NCBI GenBank assembly: GCA_029215795.1
Contig: JARDYH010000002.1
Location: 293,601,973-293,665,972 of the forward strand
Length of the DNA: 64,000 nucleotides
Direction: 5' to 3'
Origin: Anniella stebbinsi
Lineage: Eukaryota; Chordata; Lepidosauria; Squamata; Anniellidae
The notes beneath the pieces are model-generated. The model was given only the letters and a program-made list of their open reading frames with translations. It was not told where the DNA came from and ran no database searches. Both the position numbers and the translations under genes were made by a program. Numbering within the stretch: the stretch's first letter is position 1; each line of letters begins with the position of its first letter. This document shows, in pieces, positions 56,784-64,000 of this stretch.

Positions 56784-59700
56784 CCTACTCCTGTTCACTT
56801 GAACGCAAGTAGCATTTCCACGAAATCACAGACCCTGCCTTATCAGGATTCATTGCCTTATCAGGGCTCCAGTAGAGCTGACGGGGGGCAGACATAGGAG
56901 GCAGGGGCACAGTGCATGATCCTGACCCTTTAACCACTTCAGAACAAGACTAGTGTAAACACTAAAATTCAGAATGAGTTATATTTGTATTTGTTTTTTT
57001 AAAGGAAATGTGAGGGGTTAAAAACTGTTTAAAAATTACATTTTCTATTTTCCTCTTTGAATGTATGCATGTCAATCCCAGAAGATACACCAGTTTTAAC
57101 AAGGACCACAACAAGTTATATAACTGATTAGCTAATCAAATCAGCAAACTGAACGTCTGGTGCATTTGTTGTTGTTGTTGTTGTTGTTGTTAAAAATAAA
57201 TTAATTAGAAATTATCCTGTTTTGAGCCTTAGTTTGAAGCAGGATTCTTATTCATTTACTTTAGTTATGGAGTGCTAATCCACAGTATAAATTCCAAATG
57301 TTATTAAAAAAATCTATAGTCAGAAATATCTGTCATGTAGCCCTCTAGCTTCCTGGAAAGGTCACACAGACAGACAACATGGCTATGGTCAAGCTAACTT
57401 TCAACACCTCCTTGTGGAGGGCAATCTATTCCTGCGGTGCCACTCTGCCTTACAAATGTAAGCCTCACCTCTGATGGAGGTGGTATTTGGAGAAAGATAT
57501 CAGGTGATGACCTTACTGTGTGGGAGGTAGATATGGGTCCCAAGTAGTTTTAGGGCTTTTAAAGGCAAGGGAAACCACTTTGAATTGCATCCAGAAATGA
57601 ATAAGCAGCCACTGAATGGTGTTTTTTAAAAAAAGACTGGTGAGATATGATCTCAGCATTGCCAATCAAAACTGTCACCATTCCATTCTAGACTAACTGA
57701 AGTTCAAAACTGTTTTCAGAGGTGTAGTCATCTGGATATCAGGGCTGGATCGGCCATGGAGCAAGGTCAGATGCGGACCTTGTTCCCACCAAAAATGTTG
57801 GGGTAAGTCCCTGACTTCGTTTCTGCACAGCTTCACGGGAAAACCCCGTGATGGCTGCGGCTCTGCGGCTGTGTCATATAACTGCTGCAGTGCAGATTCA
57901 CAGCCACCCTGGGGTTTTGTAGAAAAGTACACAAGTTGTGCTCTAATAACGTCAGCCAATTTCATGTCATATGCATTTTGTAACTATGCAGCACAGGCAT
58001 AAATGGGAAGATGATAACTCTAGAGGCGTCTGTCTCTCAGTTTTCATGTGTGGGATGTGCCATGCAGCTGCTTCAACTGAGCACTTGTGCTGGTATCCCT
58101 TAACCTGTGCATTGGCATCCTGGAATGGTGGCCCAACTGGAAGGTTAATAGGGATGACTAGAAGGGTATGATAGTGCAGAAGCCTACTGATCCAACATAA
58201 CTCATTTATTCTTAAGTTCAGTTAGATGTTCTCACAATGTTTAAATATTCTTCGTGTCATCAGACAGGAGGAGAATGGAGACAAAACCATAATTAGTTGG
58301 TCACACCTCCCATTGGCTTTGGCTTCTCCTACCATTGGCTACCCTGTCCTTCACCCTACCAGTCCCAGTGGGCACCATCCACTATCATTATGAAGCTTCA
58401 GGAGTCTCTACATGTAAATACACCAAGTCCAAGTGCTGTTTAATCCTCACAAGTGTTACAAAAAGTAAAGCATGAACCAGTTCTAGGCATTATGCCTAGA
58501 CATGATGACCCTGATAATATTTTACCAACAGACTTAAAACAGAGAAGATATGCCCAGGGTAATGCTCCATACTATGCTCACCTCAAACATCCAAGCAATG
58601 TTTTTAAGAGAATTATTCCTACATGCAGATTTATAGCTAAACTGAATGAGTTTCTTAGCAAAAATATATATATATATAAAAATTAATTCCCATAGAAATG
58701 AATTCCCAAAATCTATACTGGAAATTGGTCAAGAACTGGCTTTGGACACCAACAATATGGAATAATATGGAAATGATGGGTTAATTTACACACATAAGGA
58801 TTTTTTCCCCCTTGATTCATGGAAAGAGGTTAATTTGTCAGCATGGTTTGTCAAAGCAAGGGGATTTGTGTCAGTTCCACAATTACATATCAGGCATTCT
58901 TTAATCAATACAAATGTCTACTACTCTTATAAATATTGCTATTTTCCCCTAATTAAATCTAATTTCACTGATTATGAGTGTCTGCTAAGGAGCCATGCAA
59001 AATGCACTGGAAGAGTGAAGCTTCCTGGCACACATTTCAGCAACAGGATAGACAACAAGATGCTACTCACAAAATACTTTGCACAAATAATCACTTGGAA
59101 ATGAACTAGGAAAAACGTGATTAGAAAATGTTGATTAAATGAACTAACTTAATGAGAATATTGAGCATGTGTATAATTGTGCTAGGAGTTTTGGAACGAG
59201 TTCTAATTCTAATTTAACTGAAACTATCATTGCATCTCAGCCTAGTAATGTTCCCCCTTGGCAGCCACCATCTGCATTTGTTCCATGTTTAAGGAGCTGA
59301 TAAACCTTTCACTGAAGTCAACAGGACAGCCTTGCCAAGGATCATTTGAGTAGATTTGTGATTCTTATTTAAAGTAACCAATGGAATATTCTGGCTCCCC
59401 CTGTTGAATATTTGGGGTATTGACAAATTTCACCAAGACAGAGGCTGGATAAAGGGCAGAAGATGGAGCAGCTCCTCAGTCTCCTCTTCTTTGCTGTTAA
59501 AAAGCAACAGAATTTCATTTTTTTACATGAGAACAATTAAAGCCAACACAACATGAAACCAGAGCAAGCAAAATAACAGCAATTCAGTCAGACTGCTGGT
59601 TGTCTGTAGACATTTTAGGCAGAGATACTCCTAAATGATACTTCTGGCAATGTGTGTGGCATAGGATAAATAATGGTAACAGGTAAGAGTTGCCAGGTAA

Positions 59701-59818
59701 ATGGAATGCTGGGAAAGGGAGAGTGAGGGAAACAATTGCTGGAAGTTGGTAAGCAAGGAGAAGGGTAGCAAGAAAAAGGAAGGGGGGAAGTGAAAGGGGG
59801 AAACAAGAAAAGGGAAGT

Positions 59819-59849
<31 letters not shown>

Positions 59850-60652
59850 GAAGAAGAATTTCAACCATAATCATTGCTGACAGACTGGACTATGAACCTG
59901 CTTGATCATTGAGGTTAGCAGTAGTTCTAGGTTTCTGAGGGCCTTTGGGCAAAATACCCTCAATGCCCCCCTACCTCAATGGGCCTACCTCCTCAGGACC
60001 ATTGTCACCAACTCCTCTTTAGCATTATTGCTATCACTTGGTTGCTTGACAGGCAGAGACCAAGTTAGCAGTGACATCTACTGCTCCTCCTTCTCACCAT
60101 CACTGTTGTCTGGACCAGAGCAAAAGGCAGGCAAGGAGAAGGAGCAAATCTGAGATGCTCTTGTCAGTGAGCCCCTGCTGGGATGTGGGCCCTTGGCAAG
60201 GTGACCAACCAGCCTACTGCTGACACCAGTCCTGATCAAGGAGCAGAATGGCTGTGAGGGCAGGGAAGCAGAAGACCTCCTATGTGAGAGTCACCAGATA
60301 CCAATATACAGCAGTTGCAGTATATTGATATCTGATTCTGACTGAGACATCGTATGCATACACACAAGACCAGGCATTTCGGAACAACAAGAAGGGACAA
60401 AGGGGTGATACAGTTGTCAAAGTGAGCAGGAAATGTATTGTCATGGATTTCAAATAGACAAAACCTTGTTGACTTATCCAGGGGTTTGACTGGATCTTTT
60501 AATTCCCATCTCAGATCTCTGTTTAAATGAACTCATGGCCTCAACTGCCACACATACATGACTGAATCAAGCAGAATGTGTAAGTGGTCATTTCAACAGC
60601 ACTAACACAGTTGACTCTAATGTTATGTAGAACAAATTTGTAGTGTTAGGCA
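56784..60652. other. No gene recognised; two microsatellites and an old repeat scrap
   Basis: A TTG run lies at 57,165-57,191 and a TC run at 59,819-59,846. The stretch 57,538-57,745 (CACTTTGAATTGCATCCAGA, AGCAGCCACTGAATGG, GACTAACTGAAGTT) resembles a dispersed squamate repeat but is unclassified. The rest looks unique. Confidence 0.45.
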
Positions 60653-61077
60653 GCCTATCCACATTGCCCTTAAAACAACTTATATTCTGTTTAAAAACGT
60701 GTTTTTTAAGTTGTTTCATTACATGGTAGGACACACTGAGCAGTACTTACGTTTCATATTGACTGCTTCCTCCATCCTCAAAGTGTACAATGGTGTATTA
60801 CAGGGTTAATTCCTTGAGTCTTCTAGTTTCGTTTTTGTTTAGCAGGCTGCTTGACCTGCCCACTTCTGTCTCCATAACTCAAGCAGCCTGCAAAACAAAA
60901 AGGAAAGAAGAAGAGTCAAGGAATTAACCCTGTAATACACCATTGTACATGGAGGAAGCAGTCACTATGAAACGTAAGTACTGCTCAATCAGTGCGTCCT
61001 ACCACATAATGAAATGACTCAAAAAACCACGTTTTTAAACAGAATATAAGTCGTTTTAAGGGCAATGTGGATAGGCT
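60653..61077. mobile_element. Near-perfect 425-bp foldback element
   Basis: Arms of about 200 bp (60,653-60,854 and 60,879-61,077) are inverted complements with few mismatches and small indels, separated by a 24-bp loop. Outer ends are GCCTATCCACATTGCCCTTA and GGGCAATGTGGATAGGC. No open frame. A transcript or single strand would fold into one long hairpin. Confidence 0.9.
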
Positions 61078-61727
61078 CACTGTCTCCTGATCGAAAGGAG
61101 TGGATGATGAGTAATGCAGTGAAATGGCATGAAGGAAACAGTGGAATATTACTAGTCACATTTTACCACCAGATATTGTCTACATGTGGAAACAGTTAAT
61201 AGAAGCATTCATGTAGAGGATACCTATACTGACCTCTTACCAAAAAAAACCCCACCAGAATCAAGAAGTGATTCTTCTGATGGTAGTACAGAAATCTGCC
61301 CCTACTTACCTTTTATAAGATACATGCTCTCTACAATACTTACAATCATAAGCCTATTCCCCTTCTAACATCCATGTAAAATATAATTAATTCAAACCAG
61401 GTTCAACTGCCTGTTGTTGATCTCTTACCAAGCTTCCCTGAAGGCATCCTGTTTTGTTTACCTTCGTCACTGCCTTGTCATGGTCTTGGTGGTGGCTATA
61501 TGACCACGCCATATGCCATTTTCCACTCTCTTTTTATCAGGGGAAGTATTTCCTTTGCTCAGGGGAAGTATTTCCTTTGCTCTGATTTGACTTCATAACA
61601 TCATTATGTAGCCAAATCTGATGTGATAATGCCATGTCGCCAATCAGATTTGGCCATGTGACGGTGTCACTCACAAAGCCAAACCATGATGAGGACAATA
61701 CTTTCTGGTGTCATGCTGGCATAGCCC
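61078..61727. other. No gene recognised
   Basis: Unique sequence with a 22-bp tandem duplication of the CAGGGGAAGTATTTCCTTTG type at 61,539-61,580. Confidence 0.5.
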
Positions 61728-62754
61728 CCCTCTACAAGATTTCGGTTTGACGCCTGGTTCCCCGATTATGCGAATCTTCTCTCAATTGCGTTTACGCCTA
61801 ATCCCTATACATGGAAGGTGTTGAAGCGCATTACAGGCTGTATGAAAGGCATTTTAAAGTTTTTGACATGCTGAGAATCGCATGCAAATGTTGCTGAAAG
61901 TAATGCGCTTTGTCCCAGAGAAACTCCCCAAACCGGTTCCCTCCCTTTATTCTCCCCGCCCACCAGAATCTCCCGCCTTTGGTTTCCTAGGTTACCTGAA
62001 AGGAATGAGCTGATTAACATGTTCGGCTACTTGTCTTCCCCCCTCCTTCGCCCGATTGCCATGACCTCCTCAGGAGTAAATGGGAATGTGCCCCCCCCCA
62101 CGCACACACACACCAAAACAGACAGGGGGATGCTGCTTCGTTCCTTCCCCCTCCACTTCCCAGTGAGCTCAACAATTGTAAAACACACACACACATACAA
62201 CTCAGCTCAGGAACCCAGCAAGAAGCAAGGGGAAGTTATGTCTGCTGATGGCTAATTATGCGCACATGCGCACATCTTTCCTACCCCCTTTACTTCTCAT
62301 AAAACCACCTCCATCTGGCCCTGTGTCTCCATGTTAAAAATATTTCATCAGGGTACTTCAAAGAAACTTTATTTTTGGTTCACGTTGGGTCACCTCTTCT
62401 TGGAGTTTCCATCCAGAGAGACGGAGTACAAGGAGGAAGTTGCCAGGAGGAGAGAGGAAATGAAACTAAACCAAAAAGTGGGAGGTTTTCCCAGCGAAGG
62501 GGCAGTTCTATGCATGAGATCACGACCACAGTCCAACCCCCTGATCATTAATGCGCCTCCTCAGAAAGTTATTTACACGGACATAAGGCACTCTTACTCC
62601 CGCCGTAAATTAAAACTCGCTAATTAACGCGCATTTGAAAATGCGAATAATCGGAGATAAAACGCGCCTGGGCCCCTGATTTGCGCTCTGCTCTTGTAGA
62701 GGTAAATTTCATAACACGCCTTGAAAGAGCTTTAAATCGCTCTTGTAGAGGCAC
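61728..62754 (+). mobile_element. ATGCGCATAATCG family, long copy (copy 3)
   Basis: The ends match the other copies (CCTCTACAAGATTTCGGTTT and CTCTTGTAGAGGC), but about 650 bp of extra interior (roughly 61,930-62,580) separates the halves. The extra part includes an ACAC-rich stretch and no recognisable protein domain. Either a longer ancestral form or a copy with a later insertion. Confidence 0.65.
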
Positions 62755-62845
62755 CCATAGAGGAAGGAGAAAGTGGTGCTGGGAAGCAGTGAAGAGTAAT
62801 CACTGTCTCTGCAAGGACTGCCTCTGATAATAAAATGAGCAGACC

Positions 62846-63017
62846 TAGAGTGACCATATGAAATCGAGGACAGGGCTTCTGTATCTTTAACAGTGTATAG
62901 AAAAGGGTTTTTCGGCAACAGTTATTTGTATGCATTCAGCACCTGGTGAAATTCCCTCTTCATCACAACAGTTAAAGCTGCAGGAGCCCTGACCTCCTTT
63001 CCATATGGTCACCCTAG
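62846..63017 (+). mobile_element. TGACCATATG MITE, copy 1
   Basis: Ends TAGAGTGACCATATGAAATC and TCCATATGGTCACCCTAG are inverted. About 170 bp. The interior contains GTATCTTTAACAGTGTATAG and CACAACAGTTAAAGCTGC, themselves inverted. Confidence 0.85.
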
Positions 63018-63282
63018 CAAACACTTCACCTGTATTTGCAGGGGGGCTTCAAAAATTACTCAAGTGAGAACTTCTTTGCAGGTTACAAACAGGTGACAGA
63101 ACTCAAGGTTTCATTTCAGTTTGGCCCTAATCTAGACCCTTTATACACAACATTACCCTCTCTGTTCACCCTTAATATCCCATCTCTCCTTCTCCAGCCT
63201 GTAAAAAGGTTATTGATATACTATTATGCTCCTGCACCTCACTCCTGAGAGGGGAGAACTTGCAGGGGCTTCAGCACTTACT

Positions 63283-63455
63283 TAGGCTGACCATATGAAA
63301 AAGAAGACAGGGCTCATGTAACTTTAACAGTTGTAGAGAAAAGGGAATTTCAGCCAGTGTCATCTGTATGCAATTAGTTCCTGGTGAAATTCCCTTTTAA
63401 TCACAACAGTTAAAGTTGCAGGGGCCCTGCCTTCTTTTCTATATGGTCACTCTAG
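63283..63455 (+). mobile_element. TGACCATATG MITE, copy 2
   Basis: Same layout as copy 1: TAGGCTGACCATATGAAAAA start and TATATGGTCACTCTAG end. Confidence 0.85.
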
Positions 63456-63469
63456 TATAGTGTCTGCAC

Positions 63470-63603
63470 TGTTAACTGTCGTGATGAAGAGGGAATTTCA
63501 CCAGGAACTAATTGCATACAAATGACACTGGCTGAAATTCCCTTTTCTCTACAATTGTTAAAGTTACATGAGCCCTGTCCTCCTTTTCATATGGTCAGCC
63601 TAA
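63470..63603 (-). mobile_element. TGACCATATG MITE, copy 3 (inverted, truncated)
   Basis: Reversed copy immediately after copy 2: CACTGGCTGAAATTCCCTTT and TTTTCATATGGTCAGCCTAA. With copy 2 it forms a large inverted pair that could fold. Confidence 0.8.
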
Positions 63604-63609
63604 CTTGGA

Positions 63610-63963
63610 CCTCCTCTACAAGAATTCAGTTTGACGCCTGGTTCTCCGATTATGCGCATCTTCTCAGAAGCGCTTTACAGTTAAATGACTGTACGCAGGA
63701 GATAATTGAGCGCTCAACTGGTGGCCTTACCGGTTGTTTGAAATGCGCTTTAGAAGTAGTTAATGTGGAGAATCACTCGTTCACATAGTCAAAATGCCCT
63801 TTAACGGCTCACAGCAAAAGAAAACTCGCTATTTAACGCGCATTTGATAATGCGCATAATCAGATAGATAACGCACCTCAATTCCCGATTTGCACTCCGC
63901 TCATGTAGAGGTAAATTTTTTAATGAAACTTGAAAGAGCTTTAAACCTCTGGTGTAGAGGCAG
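63610..63963 (+). mobile_element. ATGCGCATAATCG MITE family, copy 4
   Basis: CCTCTACAAGAATTCAGTTT start and GGTGTAGAGGCAGCC end; CCGATTATGCGCATCTTCTC and AATGCGCATAATCAG inside. Close in sequence to copy 1 at 9.2 kb. Confidence 0.78.
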
Positions 63964-64000
63964 CCTTACTCAAACTTCAGTTTCCTGAAAGGAGAGCACT

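Overview
The window reads as nuclear DNA of a squamate reptile (a lizard or snake). The grounds are L1 and L2-type LINE tails of the kind common in squamates, CR1-like tails ending in TTCTTATGTT, many short inverted-repeat (MITE-like) families, a betaretrovirus-like endogenous provirus, AT-rich unique sequence and many microsatellites. The species assignment is inference. No host protein-coding exon, tRNA, rRNA or CRISPR array could be supported; nearly all recognisable content is transposable-element derived.

Layout. From 1 to 11.2 kb: mostly unique AT-rich sequence with old LINE tails and MITE-like copies. From 11.29 to 12.72 kb: a GC-rich array of palindromic modules split by a 664-bp solo LTR (5-bp target duplication GGTGA), then a GATC-rich tract and a 5'-truncated L1 (to 13.47 kb). 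From 15.55 to 16.50 kb and 24.31 to 25.09 kb: two composite repeats with the same architecture (short-motif head plus a tandem array of about 120-165 bp units) in opposite orientations. From 25,132 to 32,104: a 6,973-bp betaretrovirus-like provirus with 363-bp LTRs differing at only two positions, a 6-bp target duplication, and thoroughly decayed gag/pro/pol/env. From 33.6 to 46.3 kb: LINE fragments, a minus-strand deletion derivative (34.7-35.77 kb) of a GC-rich DNA-transposon-like element, a cluster of foldback sequences and several MITEs. From 52.59 to 56.43 kb: the larger copy of that element, carrying a Myb/SANT-like DNA-binding protein gene broken by two apparent frameshifts. From 60.65 to 61.08 kb: a near-perfect 425-bp foldback element. 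From 61.7 to 64.0 kb: a dense patch of two MITE families.

How parts relate. The broken Myb/SANT-like element, its deletion derivative and two MITEs (42.5 and 49.6 kb) share the terminus GGCTGAATTCGGACGACACG or a variant, suggesting one family with larger and non-autonomous members. The provirus is the most striking locus: its LTRs look very young while its coding region looks old, which fits a defective lineage copied by proteins supplied in trans, or LTR gene conversion.
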